A program made the position numbers and the translations under genes. The notes beneath the pieces were generated by a model. It had not been told where the DNA came from. It did no database searches and saw only the letters and a list, made by a program, of their open reading frames with translations. DNA of 64,000 bases from Actinomycetota bacterium (lineage in GTDB: Bacteria; Actinomycetota; Thermoleophilia; Miltoncostaeales; Miltoncostaeaceae): contig CAUJCX010000018.1 of assembly GCA_963169235.1 (NCBI GenBank), positions 41,153 through 105,152 on the forward strand. Direction: 5' to 3'. Shown piece after piece: positions 1-8,663 of this stretch (positions are counted from its first letter, which is position 1; each line of letters starts with the position of its first letter).

Positions 1-659
1 ATGCCGTCCACCTCCACCCAGCGCGGTCCCCCCTCGGCCTCGGCGTGCTCCATGGCCCACGTGACGTGGTACGGCACGTGCACGCCGAAGCCACCCAGCT
101 CCACCACGGGCAGCACGTCCGACTTCAACGAGTTGCCCACCATGCAGAAGCGGTCGGCCGAGCCGCCCACGCGCAGCAGCACGCGCGCGTACGTGGCCGG
201 GTCCTTCTCGCTGACGATCTCGACGTGCTCGAACAGGTCGGCGAGGCCCGAGGCCGCCACCTTCGACTCCTGGTGGAACAGATCGCCCTTGGTCACCAGC
301 ACCAGCCGGTAGCGCTCGGCCAGCGTCGCGACCACGTCGGCGACGCCGTCGATGAGCTCCACGGGGTGGTCGAGGATCTCCTTGCCGAAGCCGATGATCT
401 GCTCGATGCGGCGGCCGTCGACGCGGTGGTCGGTGAGCGTCAGCGCCGTCTCGATCATCGACAGCGTGAAGCCCTTGGCCCCGTAGCCGAAGTACCGCAG
501 GTTGCGGCGCTCGGTCTCGAGCAGCGTGCGGGACGTCACCTCCTCGTCGTCCACCCACGGCGCCATCAGCTCGCGGAAGCGCTGCTCGGACACCTGGAAC
601 TGGCCCTCGTTGTGCCACAGGGTGTCGTCCGCGTCCAGGCCCACGATCTCGATCGGCAT
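1..659 (-). CDS. HAD-superfamily hydrolase (C-terminus cut off by window edge)
   Basis: The gene reads leftward off the window edge, so only about 219 N-terminal residues are visible. It is a HAD-type phosphohydrolase. Motif I is DADDTLW, with the nucleophile at D9, the second acid at D11 and T13. A VTKG segment supplies the motif II Thr, EKDPATY a candidate motif III Lys, and GNSLKSDV the motif IV acid. It starts with ATG at 659, and the bases between it and the rightward adenosine deaminase gene serve both. The neighbouring nucleoside genes make a nucleotide or sugar phosphatase plausible, but HAD substrates cannot be read from motifs, so the substrate is unknown. Confidence 0.85.
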   Translation of the reverse strand, partial: MPIEIVGLDADDTLWHNEGQFQVSEQRFRELMAPWVDDEEVTSRTLLETERRNLRYFGYGAKGFTLSMIETALTLTDHRVDGRRIEQIIGFGKEILDHPVELIDGVADVVATLAERYRLVLVTKGDLFHQESKVAASGLADLFEHVEIVSEKDPATYARVLLRVGGSADRFCMVGNSLKSDVLPVVELGGFGVHVPYHVTWAMEHAEAEGGPRWVEVDG

Positions 660-710
660 GCGCGGGAGTGTAAAGCCGCGCGCGGCGTAGGCGCACGGGC
701 GGCGATGGTT

Positions 711-716
711 TACCGT
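711..716 (+). promoter_or_regulatory. -10 hexamer TACCGT of a probable leaderless adenosine deaminase transcript
   Basis: TACCGT fits the actinobacterial TANNNT -10 form and ends 7 bases before the ATG. No Shine-Dalgarno sequence lies in between, so transcription would start at or next to the start codon. Confidence 0.5.
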
Positions 717-723
717 TCACCGC

Positions 724-1797
724 ATGACACTCGATATCGACACCATCCGCCGCGCCCCCAAGGTCATGCTGCATGACCACCTGGACGGGGGGCTGCGGCC
801 GGCCACCATCGTGGAGCTGGCCGACGAGGTGGGCTACGACGGCCTGCCGACCCGTGACCCCGAGGAGCTGCGCGAGGCGATCAGCCGCGGGGCCAACCGC
901 AACGACCTGGTGCTGTACCTGGAGACGTTCGCCCATACCGTCGCCGTCATGCAGACCCGCGACGCGCTCGAGCGCGTGGCGCGCGAGTGCGCCGAGGACC
1001 TCGCCGCCGACGGCATCGTGTACGCCGAGGTGCGCTTCGCCCCCGAGCTCCACCGCGAGCGAGGGCTGTCGCTGGACGACGTGATGGAGGCCGTGCTCGC
1101 CGGCTTCGAGGCCGGGTCGCGGGGCACCGGGCTCACCATCCGCCTGTTGTGCTCGGCCATGCGCCAGCAGGCCCTCAGCCGCGAGATCGCCGAGCTGGCG
1201 ATCCGCTACCGCGACGCCGGCTGCGTGGGCTTCGACATCGCCGGCCCCGAGGCGGGCAACCCACCGTCGATGCACCTGGACGCGTTCGCCGCCGTGATGC
1301 GCGCCAACTTCCACATCACCATCCACGCCGGCGAGGCGTTCGGCCTGCCGTCCATCGCCGAGGCCCTGCACGTGTGCGGCGCCGAGCGCCTGGGACACGG
1401 CGTGCGCATCATCGACGACATCACCATCGACGACAACGGCGACGCGACGCTGGGGCTCCTGGCGGCGTTCGTGCGCGACCGGCGCGTGCCGCTGGAGCTG
1501 TGCCCGTCGTCCAACGTGCACGTGGGCGCCGTGCCGTCGCTCGATCAGCACCCCGTGGGGCTCCTCGCCGACCTGCGCTTCCGCGTCACGGTGAACACCG
1601 ACAACCGGCTGATGAGCGCCACGACGCTGAGCGACGAGTTCATGCACATGCACGAGGTGTTCGGATGGGACCTGGCCCGTGTGCGCTGGGCCACCGTCAA
1701 CGCCATGAAGTCGGCGTTCCTGTCGTTCGACGAGCGGTTGAAGATCATCAACCGGGTGATCAAGCCGGGCTTCGGCGCGCTGGGGGCCGACGGCTAG
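724..1797 (+). CDS. add: Adenosine deaminase
   Basis: This 357-residue cytosolic zinc enzyme deaminates adenosine and deoxyadenosine to inosine and deoxyinosine. Seen directly: the metal pair H17/H19 in HDHLDGG, HAGE with the third metal His at H201 and the catalytic Glu at E204, the base-contacting His H225 in LGHGV, the CPSSNVHVG loop, and the metal Asp D293 in NTDN. The last position is Asn where many family members have a second Asp. The length matches the family. The start is set by the -10 hexamer just upstream. The product inosine feeds the purine nucleoside phosphorylase encoded at the far end of the facing leftward operon. Confidence 0.93.
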   Translation: MTLDIDTIRRAPKVMLHDHLDGGLRPATIVELADEVGYDGLPTRDPEELREAISRGANRNDLVLYLETFAHTVAVMQTRDALERVARECAEDLAADGIVYAEVRFAPELHRERGLSLDDVMEAVLAGFEAGSRGTGLTIRLLCSAMRQQALSREIAELAIRYRDAGCVGFDIAGPEAGNPPSMHLDAFAAVMRANFHITIHAGEAFGLPSIAEALHVCGAERLGHGVRIIDDITIDDNGDATLGLLAAFVRDRRVPLELCPSSNVHVGAVPSLDQHPVGLLADLRFRVTVNTDNRLMSATTLSDEFMHMHEVFGWDLARVRWATVNAMKSAFLSFDERLKIINRVIKPGFGALGADG

Positions 1798-1807
1798 GAC
1801 GCCTGCG

Positions 1808-2698
1808 TCAGGCCTCCTCGCCGGGGCGGGCCCCCAAGAGCGTCACGGCCTCGGCGGCGGCCTGGGTCGCCATCTGCAGCGCGCGCTCGGGGCGCTCGCG
1901 ACCCCAGCCGGCCAGGAAGCCCGCGGCGAACGCGTCGCCCGCGCCGGCCGTGTTCAGCACCGGGCCGGGCGGCGGCGCCGGCGCGCAGCGGGCCTCCCCG
2001 TCGGGGCCCGCGTACCACGCACCCTCCGACCCGAGCTTCAGCACCACCGCGGGGGCGCGGCGGTGGAGGGCGTCCATCGCGCCGGCGGCGTCCGTCGCCC
2101 CCGTCAGCGCGTCGGCCTCATCCAGCGTCGCGATCACGAGATCGGCGCCGCGCACGACGGCCCAGAAGACGTCGGCCCCCATCTGCCGCAGCGGCGCCGT
2201 CGACGCCGGGTCCACCGACACGGTCACTCCCGCGATGCGGGCCGCCGCGATGGCGCGTGACGCCACCTCGCGGTTGGACGGGGCGTGCACCACGTAGCCC
2301 GACACGTGCAGGTGCCGGGCGTCGGCCGGCACGTCGACGTCGGGGTGATGGGCGTTGGCGCCCTGGTCGCCGATGAACGTGCGCTCGCCGTCCGGTGCCA
2401 CCAGCACCACCAGGGTGCCCGTCGGGACGTGGGGTACGTAGCGGGCCGTCACGTGGATGCCCGCCGCCTCCAGCGCCGCAACCACGGAGTGGCCCGCCGC
2501 GTCGTCGCCGACCGCCACCGACAGCGTCACCGGCACGCCCAGGTGCGCCAGCCAGTGGGCGACGTTCGACCCCGCGCCCCCGTGGCGCGTCGCGATCTGG
2601 GCCTCCGTGTCACTGCCCCACACGATGGGCCCGGCGTGACGGGCGAGGATGTCGATCATGGCGTCGCCGATGACGACGACGCGACCCGCACCGGTCAC
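1808..2698 (-). CDS. psuK: PfkB-family kinase, probable pseudouridine kinase
   Basis: This is a 296-residue ribokinase-like sugar kinase. An N-terminal VIGDAMIDI strand, GGAGSNVA substrate loop and C-terminal NTAGAGDAFAAGF motif (anion hole plus catalytic Asp) place it in the PfkB family. An upstream GTG at 2719 is open in the same frame, but the GTG at 2698 is preferred because AAAGGAG lies 5 bases before it. It is the last gene of the operon, 60 bases after psuG. Pseudouridine kinase and pseudouridine-5'-phosphate glycosidase usually travel together, so phosphorylation of pseudouridine is the most likely role. A ribokinase or adenosine kinase role remains possible. Confidence 0.78.
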   Translation of the reverse strand: MTGAGRVVVIGDAMIDILARHAGPIVWGSDTEAQIATRHGGAGSNVAHWLAHLGVPVTLSVAVGDDAAGHSVVAALEAAGIHVTARYVPHVPTGTLVVLVAPDGERTFIGDQGANAHHPDVDVPADARHLHVSGYVVHAPSNREVASRAIAAARIAGVTVSVDPASTAPLRQMGADVFWAVVRGADLVIATLDEADALTGATDAAGAMDALHRRAPAVVLKLGSEGAWYAGPDGEARCAPAPPPGPVLNTAGAGDAFAAGFLAGWGRERPERALQMATQAAAEAVTLLGARPGEEA

Positions 2699-2703
2699 TC
2701 CCT

Positions 2704-2710
2704 CTCCTTT
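2704..2710 (-). promoter_or_regulatory. Shine-Dalgarno AAAGGAG that sets the psuK start
   Basis: AAAGGAG on the minus strand ends 5 bases before the GTG at 2698. It lies inside the longer open frame from 2719, which argues against that upstream start. Confidence 0.7.
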
Positions 2711-2758
2711 CGGCAGCACCCCCCGACACCTTGATCCCTCATCCGAGTGATCTTTCGC

Positions 2759-3667
2759 CTATCCGAGGCCGTGGGCATGAGCGGCCGCGATGCGCCCGGC
2801 CAGCGCGCAGTTGGCGTACAGCAGCGCGACGTTGGACGCCTCGCTCACCCCGCCGGAATTCTGGTGGAAGTGCGCCAGCACGAACGGCGTGACGTCCTTG
2901 CCGTGCACGCCCTGGGCGTCGGCGGCCGCGAGGGCGCCGGCCAGCAGGCGGTCGTGCAGCGCGTGGTCCATCTCGTCGGCCTCCGCGATGGGCTGCGCCA
3001 CCACGATGGCCTGCGTCATGCCCAGCGCGGTGCGCGCCACCGACATGCGCGCCACCTCGTCGGCGTCGGCCACAGTGGCCGGCGACGCGTGCCCCGAATC
3101 GCGCAGGTAGAAGCCGGGGAAGCGGTCGCCACCCAGCGTCACCACGGGCACCGACAGGCTCTCGAGGCGCTCCAGCGTGGCCCCGACGTCGAGGATCGAC
3201 TTGACGCCCGCGCACACCACCACCAGCGGCGTGCGGCCCAGCACGCCCAGGTCGGCCGACTCGTCGAACGTCTCGGCGGCCCCGCGGTGCACGCCGCCCA
3301 GGCCCCCGGTGGCGAAGAACCCGATACCCGCCCCGGCCGCGATGTGGGCGGTGGAGGCCACCGTGGTGGCCGCGGACGTGCCCTGCGCGATCACCCGCGG
3401 CAGGTCGCGGCAGCTGGCCTTCGCGAAGCCGTCGTCGTTGGCCAGGCGATCGAGCGCGCGATCGTCGAGGCCGACGTTGATGACGCCGTCGATCACCGCG
3501 ATGGTGGCCGGCACGGCGCCCGCGTCGCGCACGGCCTGCTCGGCCCTCACGGCCACGTCGCGGTTGGTCGGGCGCGGCAGCCCGTGGGCGATCACCGTCG
3601 ATTCGAGCGCGACGACGGGCTCTCCGTGGCCCAACGCGTCGCGTACCTCCTCATGCAGCCTGAGCAT
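2759..3667 (-). CDS. psuG: Pseudouridine-5'-phosphate glycosidase
   Basis: This 302-residue enzyme splits pseudouridine 5'-phosphate into uracil and ribose 5-phosphate, breaking a C-C glycosidic bond. Family hallmarks are visible: ALESTVIAHGLPRPTN near the N-terminus, a GFFATGGLGGVHRG loop, CAGVKSILD with the conserved Lys, and a C-terminal segment NSGGVSEASNVALLYANC. The length is normal. It starts with ATG at 3667, with a GGAGG three bases upstream. It follows the two aldehyde dehydrogenase genes by 52 bases and precedes the PfkB kinase, so it is very likely part of the nucleoside operon. Confidence 0.93.
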   Translation of the reverse strand: MLRLHEEVRDALGHGEPVVALESTVIAHGLPRPTNRDVAVRAEQAVRDAGAVPATIAVIDGVINVGLDDRALDRLANDDGFAKASCRDLPRVIAQGTSAATTVASTAHIAAGAGIGFFATGGLGGVHRGAAETFDESADLGVLGRTPLVVVCAGVKSILDVGATLERLESLSVPVVTLGGDRFPGFYLRDSGHASPATVADADEVARMSVARTALGMTQAIVVAQPIAEADEMDHALHDRLLAGALAAADAQGVHGKDVTPFVLAHFHQNSGGVSEASNVALLYANCALAGRIAAAHAHGLG

Positions 3668-3719
3668 CGGCCTCCATCATGGTGTTGCGCCGCCGCGTGT
3701 GCGCCCGGCGATCGTCGCC

Positions 3720-4562
3720 TCAGATCCGCGCAGGATGCCAGACGGTGCGCACGTCGCAGAACGCCTGGATGGTGGCGAGGTCCTCCCGCCCCTCGGTGCA
3801 CGCCGAGCGGGTGAGGTTCTCGGCGGTGCGGGCCACCAGCTCGCCACGTGCCTCGGGCGCCACGCCGCTGAGGTCGACCATGTCGACGTCGGCGTGGTCC
3901 ACCAGCCAGCCCATCAGGGCGGCGTGGTCGCCGGTGAGCAGGTTGACGACGCCCCCCGGGATGTCGGACGTGGCCAGCACCTCGCCCAGCGTGCTGGTGA
4001 CCAGGGCCGACGGGCCGCCCGCGATGGCCACCGCGGTGTTGCCCGCCGCCAGGGCCGGGCCGATGAGGCCCACGAGGCCCGCGACGCCGCCGTCGTCCGG
4101 GCAGGCCAGCCCGCACACGCCCAGCGGGATCACCTGCGACACGTTGAGGAACGGGCCCGCCACGGGGTTGACGCCCCCCACCAGCTGCTCGTGCTTGTCG
4201 GCGAAGCCCGCCCAGTACACGGCGGTGTCCACCGCGGCGTCCACGTCGGCGCGGGCCGCGCGGGGCGTCATGCCGCCCACGCCGAGCTCGTCCTCGAACT
4301 GGGCGCGGCGGCCCTCGAGCACCTCGGCGACGCGGTAGACGATCTGGGCGCGGTTGTACGGGGTGCGGGCCGCCCACGCGCCGTGCGCCCCGCGCGCGGC
4401 CCGCACGGCGTCACGCAGGTCCTTGCGCGACGCCCAGGCCACGTGCGCCACCAGCCGCCCCTTGCGATCGCTGACCGGGTGGGTGCGGCCCGACTCGGAG
4501 CGCGGGAACGCGCCGCCGATGAACAGCTTGTACGTCTTGGCGACCGGCGTGCGCGTGGTCAC
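3720..4562 (-). CDS. Truncated aldehyde dehydrogenase-like protein, probable pseudoenzyme
   Basis: These 280 residues align with the N-terminal cofactor-binding part of aldehyde dehydrogenases (FIGGAFPRSES, GNTAVAI, PGGVVNLLTG) and stop before the catalytic domain. There is no catalytic Cys or general-base Glu. The oxyanion Asn of the PWN motif is replaced by Asp (PDD, residue 157), and the cofactor-contacting Lys of KPAE is Ala (about 181). It starts with GTG at 4562 in a GTGA overlap with the full-length dehydrogenase, so the two are translationally coupled. The pair mirrors ALDH16, where a complete ALDH domain is fused to a truncated second one. A structural subunit of the upstream enzyme is the likely role. 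Confidence 0.8.
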   Translation of the reverse strand: MTTRTPVAKTYKLFIGGAFPRSESGRTHPVSDRKGRLVAHVAWASRKDLRDAVRAARGAHGAWAARTPYNRAQIVYRVAEVLEGRRAQFEDELGVGGMTPRAARADVDAAVDTAVYWAGFADKHEQLVGGVNPVAGPFLNVSQVIPLGVCGLACPDDGGVAGLVGLIGPALAAGNTAVAIAGGPSALVTSTLGEVLATSDIPGGVVNLLTGDHAALMGWLVDHADVDMVDLSGVAPEARGELVARTAENLTRSACTEGREDLATIQAFCDVRTVWHPARI

Positions 4563-6052
4563 GGCCGCACCGGCGTCAGCTCGAGGTACGCCTCCAGGCC
4601 TTGGCGTCCGCCCTCGCGCCCGAAGCCCGACTCGCGGATGCCGCCGAACGGGCTGGACGGGTCGAACTGGTTGAACGTGTTGGCCCACACCACGCCCGCG
4701 CGCAGGTTGTTGGCCAGCCACAGGATGCGCGAGCCCTTCTCGGTCCAGATGCCGGCCGACAGGCCGTAGCGGGTGGAGTTGGCCCGGGCGACGGCCTCCG
4801 CCTCGGTGCGGAACGTCTGCACCGTCAGCACGGGGCCGAACACCTCCTCGCGCGCGATGCGCTCCGAGCCGCCGATGTCGGTCACCATCGTCGGCGGGTA
4901 GTAGAAGCCCTGCGACGGGATCTCGCGCTGTGGCTGGTGCACGGCGCAGCCCTCGGCCACGGCGCCCTCGACGTACTCGCGGATGCGCACCAGCTGGGCG
5001 TGCGAGTTGATGGCGCCCACGTCGGTGTTCTTGTCGAGCGGGTCGCCCACGCGCAAGAGCTCCATGCGGCGGCGCAGCCGGCCCAGCAGGTCGTCGGCCA
5101 CGCTCTCCTGCACCAACAGGCGCGACCCGGCGCAGCACACGTGCCCCTGGTTGAAGAAGATGCCGTCGACGATGCCCTCCACGGCCTGGTCGAGGGCGGC
5201 GTCGTCGAACACGATGTGCGCGCCCTTGCCGCCCAGCTCGAGCGTCAGGCGCACGTCGCGTCCGGCCAGCGCGCGCAGGATGCCCTTGCCCACGCCGGTG
5301 GAGCCCGTGAACGCGATCTTGTCGACGCCGCGGTGGTCGACCAGCGCCGACCCCGTCGCCCCCGCGCCCGTCACCACGTTGACGACGCCGGGCGGGAAGC
5401 CGGCTTCGTCGACCAGCTCGGCCAGCAGCAGCGCGGTCAGCGGCGTGGTCTCGGCCGGCTTCAGCACCACGGTGTTGCCGCACGCGAGCGCCGGGGCGAG
5501 CTTCCACGCGGCCATCATCAGCGGGAAGTTCCAGGGGATGATCTGCCCCACCACGCCCAGCGGACGCGCCCGCATGCCGGGCATCGCGTACTGCAGCTTG
5601 TCGGCCCAGCCCGCGTGGTAGAAGAAGTGGGCGGCGGCCAACGGCACGTCGACGTCGCGCGACTCGCGGATGGGCTTGCCGCCGTCGAGGGTCTCGAGCA
5701 CGGCGAACTCGCGGGCGCGGTCCTGCAAAAGGCGCGCCAGGCGGAACACCAGCTTCGAGCGCTCGCGGGGCGCCGCGTCGCGCCAGCGGCGCTCGAACGC
5801 ACCGCGGGCGGCGTCCACCGCGGCGTCCACGTCGGCCGGGCCCGCCTCGGCCACCTCGCTGAGCGCCGCGCCGGTGGACGGGTCGATGGTGGTGATGGTG
5901 GCGCCCGACTCGGCCGGGCGCTCGCGGCCGCCGATCATGAGGCCGTACGACGGCCGGATGGCGACGATGTCGCGCCCCTCCAGCGATGGGACGTAGTCGG
6001 CGAACGTCTCGCCCAGGCGGGCGGCCACGTCGCGGGCGGGGGTGGTCGTCAT
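4559..6052 (-). CDS. NAD(P)-dependent aldehyde dehydrogenase
   Basis: This 497-residue enzyme has the full catalytic set: N175 in PWNFP, K198 in KPAE, E272 in LELGGK, and catalytic C306 in the FFNQGHVCCAGSR loop. It follows deoC with two bases between stop and ATG and overlaps the next gene by four bases. DeoC releases acetaldehyde, so oxidation of acetaldehyde to acetate is the natural job here; that is inference from context. With its truncated downstream neighbour it resembles a split ALDH16-type enzyme. The reading frame is open upstream, but the ATG at 6052 matches where homology begins. Confidence 0.92.
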   Translation of the reverse strand: MTTTPARDVAARLGETFADYVPSLEGRDIVAIRPSYGLMIGGRERPAESGATITTIDPSTGAALSEVAEAGPADVDAAVDAARGAFERRWRDAAPRERSKLVFRLARLLQDRAREFAVLETLDGGKPIRESRDVDVPLAAAHFFYHAGWADKLQYAMPGMRARPLGVVGQIIPWNFPLMMAAWKLAPALACGNTVVLKPAETTPLTALLLAELVDEAGFPPGVVNVVTGAGATGSALVDHRGVDKIAFTGSTGVGKGILRALAGRDVRLTLELGGKGAHIVFDDAALDQAVEGIVDGIFFNQGHVCCAGSRLLVQESVADDLLGRLRRRMELLRVGDPLDKNTDVGAINSHAQLVRIREYVEGAVAEGCAVHQPQREIPSQGFYYPPTMVTDIGGSERIAREEVFGPVLTVQTFRTEAEAVARANSTRYGLSAGIWTEKGSRILWLANNLRAGVVWANTFNQFDPSSPFGGIRESGFGREGGRQGLEAYLELTPVRP

Positions 6053-6054
6053 GG

Positions 6055-6996
6055 TCAGTCCACCGGGAGGTCGTCGGGCCGGGCGTAGCGACCGGTGGCG
6101 CGGAACCGCATCTGCAGCACCACGTCGTTGAGCAGGGTGGAGGCGCCGAAGCGGAACATGCCGGGCGTGAGCCACCCAGTGCCGAGCGTCTCGGCCACGA
6201 TCGCCAGGTAGCCGAGCGCTTGCTTGGACGTGCGGATGCCGCCCGCCAGCTTCAAGCCCACCGCGCGGCCCGTCTGGGCCTCGTAGTCACGGATGGCCTC
6301 GGCCATGCACAGCGCGACGGGTGGCGTGGCCGACACGGGCAGCTTGCCGGTGGACGTCTTGATGACGTCGCTGCCCGCCGCCATCGCGATCATCGACGCC
6401 AGCCGCACCTGGTCGTACGAGCCCAGCTCGCCGGTCTCGAGGATGGTCTTGAGGTGCGCGTCGCCGCACGCCTCCTTCGCGGCCGCGACCTCGTCGAACA
6501 CCACGTCGAGGTGCCCCGACAGCAGGGCGCCGCGGTTGATCACGATGTCGATCTCGTGGGCGCCGTCGGCCACCGCGCCGCGGATCTCGTCCAGGCGCGC
6601 GGCCAGGTCGCTCTGCCCGGACGGGAACGCCCCCGCCACCGACGCGACGTGCACGCCGGAGTCGCCCAGGTACTCCACCGCGTACGGCACCATGGACGGG
6701 TACACGCACACCGCCGCCACGGGGGGCACGCCGGGGTCGTCGGGATCGGGGTGCAGCGCGCGCATACACAGCGCCCGCACCTTGCCGGGCGTGTCGGCGC
6801 CCTCCAGCGTGGTGAGGTCGATGCAGCGCACGGTGAGCTCGAGCCCGGCGGACTTCGACTCGCGCTTGATGGAGCGGCCGGCCAGGCGCGCGGCGCGGCT
6901 GGCCAGCGCGACGGCGTCGACGCCGCCCACCGCCAGCGGCGCGCGCAGGGCGTCGCCGTGAAGGCGGTCGCCGTCGCGGACGAGGGCCGTCGTCAC
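6055..6996 (-). CDS. deoC: Deoxyribose-phosphate aldolase
   Basis: This class I aldolase splits 2-deoxyribose 5-phosphate into glyceraldehyde 3-phosphate and acetaldehyde. It shows EIDIVINRGAL, HLKTILETGEL, the Schiff-base Lys K213 in VIKTSTGK, and the second lysine in GLKLAGGIR. At 313 residues it is longer than the short bacterial form and belongs to the longer DeoC group. The GTG start at 6996 overlaps the stop of the upstream phosphosugar mutase (GTGA), so translation is coupled. The acetaldehyde product is probably handled by the aldehyde dehydrogenase encoded immediately downstream. Confidence 0.94.
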   Translation of the reverse strand: MTTALVRDGDRLHGDALRAPLAVGGVDAVALASRAARLAGRSIKRESKSAGLELTVRCIDLTTLEGADTPGKVRALCMRALHPDPDDPGVPPVAAVCVYPSMVPYAVEYLGDSGVHVASVAGAFPSGQSDLAARLDEIRGAVADGAHEIDIVINRGALLSGHLDVVFDEVAAAKEACGDAHLKTILETGELGSYDQVRLASMIAMAAGSDVIKTSTGKLPVSATPPVALCMAEAIRDYEAQTGRAVGLKLAGGIRTSKQALGYLAIVAETLGTGWLTPGMFRFGASTLLNDVVLQMRFRATGRYARPDDLPVD

Positions 6997-8663
6997 GCCC
7001 CACCCGTCAGCAGGGCGGTGACGGCGTCGTGCACCGTCGCAAGGCGCACCCGGCCCCGCTCGCGCGCGGCCTGCAGGTCGTCGCGGCCGGCGACCGGCTC
7101 ACGCACCTGGCAGTAGCACTTGAGCTTGGGCTCGGTGCCGCTGGGACGCACGATCACGCGCACGTCGCCCTCGAGCTCCATGCGCAGCACGTCGGGCGCC
7201 AGTGCCTCGCTGCGCAGCACCTTCACGCCGCCGATATCGCCGGGCGGGTCGGCCGCCATGGCCTCCACCAGCGCCGCGCGCCGTGCGGCCGAGCCGGGCG
7301 AGTCGTCGCGCAACGAGAAGTTGTCGGTGAGGTACGCGCCGTGGGCGACGTGGATGTCGTCCAGCATGTCCAGCAGCGTGCGGCCCTCGGCCAGCAGCGC
7401 GGACGCCAGCGAGGCGACCGCGAGGCCGCCGGACAGACCGTCCTTGTCGCGCACGTTGGGGCCGATGGCGTAGCCGATGGACTCCTCGTACGCCAGCACC
7501 TGCTTCCACTCGCGGTGACGCAGCGCGGGCCGCGACAGCCACTTGAAGCCGGTGAGCGTCTCCTCGTGGTGCACTCCGTGCGCGTGGGCGATGGCGGCCA
7601 GCAGCGACGAGGAGACCACGCTGGTGACGGTGAGCCGGTTGTCGCCCTCGGTGACCTCGTCGAGCAGCCATTCGCCGAGCAGCGCCCCCACCTCGTCGCC
7701 GGTCAGCTGGCGGGGCCCGTCGGGCGTGGCGACCACCACGGCCACGCGGTCGGCGTCCGGGTCGAGCGCCAGGCCGAGGGGGGCGTCCTGGCGGGCCATG
7801 CGCCGCGCCAGCTTGTCGGTGGCGCCAGGCTCCTCGGGGTTGGGGAACTGCACGGTGGGGAAGTCGGGGTCGGGGTCGATCTGCGAGCCCACGGGGTACA
7901 CCTGGTCGAACCGCGCGTCGGCCAGCAGCTGCATCATCAGCGCCCCGCCGACGCCGTGCATGGCCGTGAGCGCGATGCGGATGGGGGCCACGGGCGGCGG
8001 GATGCGGTGGCGCGTCACCGACAGGTAGTCCGAGATGACCGCGGCGGGCACGTGCTCGACGTGGGCCGGGGAGATGCCCTGAGGGATGATGATGCCGTCG
8101 GCCACCACCGCGTCGATCTGGGCCGCCACGTCGGCGTCGACCGGCGGCACGATCTGCGCGCCGTCGCCCATGAACAGCTTGAGGCCGTTGTCGGCGGCGG
8201 GGTTGTGGCTGGCGGTCACCACGATGCCGGCGGCGCAGCCCAGATAACGGATGGCGAACACGCCCACCGGCGTCGGCAGCGGAGCGGGCGTGCGGATGAC
8301 CCGGATGCCGTGCGCCGACAGCACCTCGGCGCAGTCGCGGGCGAACGCGTCGGAGCGGTGCCGCGCGTCGTGCACCACCACCACGCCTGCGTCACGGGCG
8401 CCCTCCACCGAGGCCCGCAGGTAGCGGGCGATGCCGGCGGCCGACTGCCGCACCACCAGCCGGTTCATGCGGGTGGGACCCGCGGCCATGGGGCCGCGCA
8501 GGCCGGCGGTGCCGAACTCGATGCGGCCATCGAAGCGCTCGGTGAGCGTGGCGACGTCGCCGGCGTCGACGAGGGCCGTGATCTCGGCGCGCGTCTCGGG
8601 GTCGGGATCGGCGGCCAGCCAGGCCTCGACGGCGGCGGCCAGCGGGGGCGGCAGGGCGGTCAT
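6993..8663 (-). CDS. Phosphosugar mutase, probable phosphopentomutase (PGM2/PmmB-like)
   Basis: This is a 556-residue alpha-D-phosphohexomutase family enzyme. The phosphoserine loop is TASHNPAADNGLK with S152; the Mg loop is DPDADR; the sugar-binding loop is ESIGYAIG; and the phosphate-binding loop is RPSGTEPK. The relative beside purine nucleoside phosphorylase in mycobacteria is named PmmB. Its position between PNP and DeoC points to interconversion of (deoxy)ribose 1-phosphate and 5-phosphate, as PGM2-type enzymes do, but phosphoglucomutase or phosphomannomutase activity cannot be excluded. The start ATG directly abuts the upstream stop codon. Confidence 0.85.
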   Translation of the reverse strand: MTALPPPLAAAVEAWLAADPDPETRAEITALVDAGDVATLTERFDGRIEFGTAGLRGPMAAGPTRMNRLVVRQSAAGIARYLRASVEGARDAGVVVVHDARHRSDAFARDCAEVLSAHGIRVIRTPAPLPTPVGVFAIRYLGCAAGIVVTASHNPAADNGLKLFMGDGAQIVPPVDADVAAQIDAVVADGIIIPQGISPAHVEHVPAAVISDYLSVTRHRIPPPVAPIRIALTAMHGVGGALMMQLLADARFDQVYPVGSQIDPDPDFPTVQFPNPEEPGATDKLARRMARQDAPLGLALDPDADRVAVVVATPDGPRQLTGDEVGALLGEWLLDEVTEGDNRLTVTSVVSSSLLAAIAHAHGVHHEETLTGFKWLSRPALRHREWKQVLAYEESIGYAIGPNVRDKDGLSGGLAVASLASALLAEGRTLLDMLDDIHVAHGAYLTDNFSLRDDSPGSAARRAALVEAMAADPPGDIGGVKVLRSEALAPDVLRMELEGDVRVIVRPSGTEPKLKCYCQVREPVAGRDDLQAARERGRVRLATVHDAVTALLTGGA

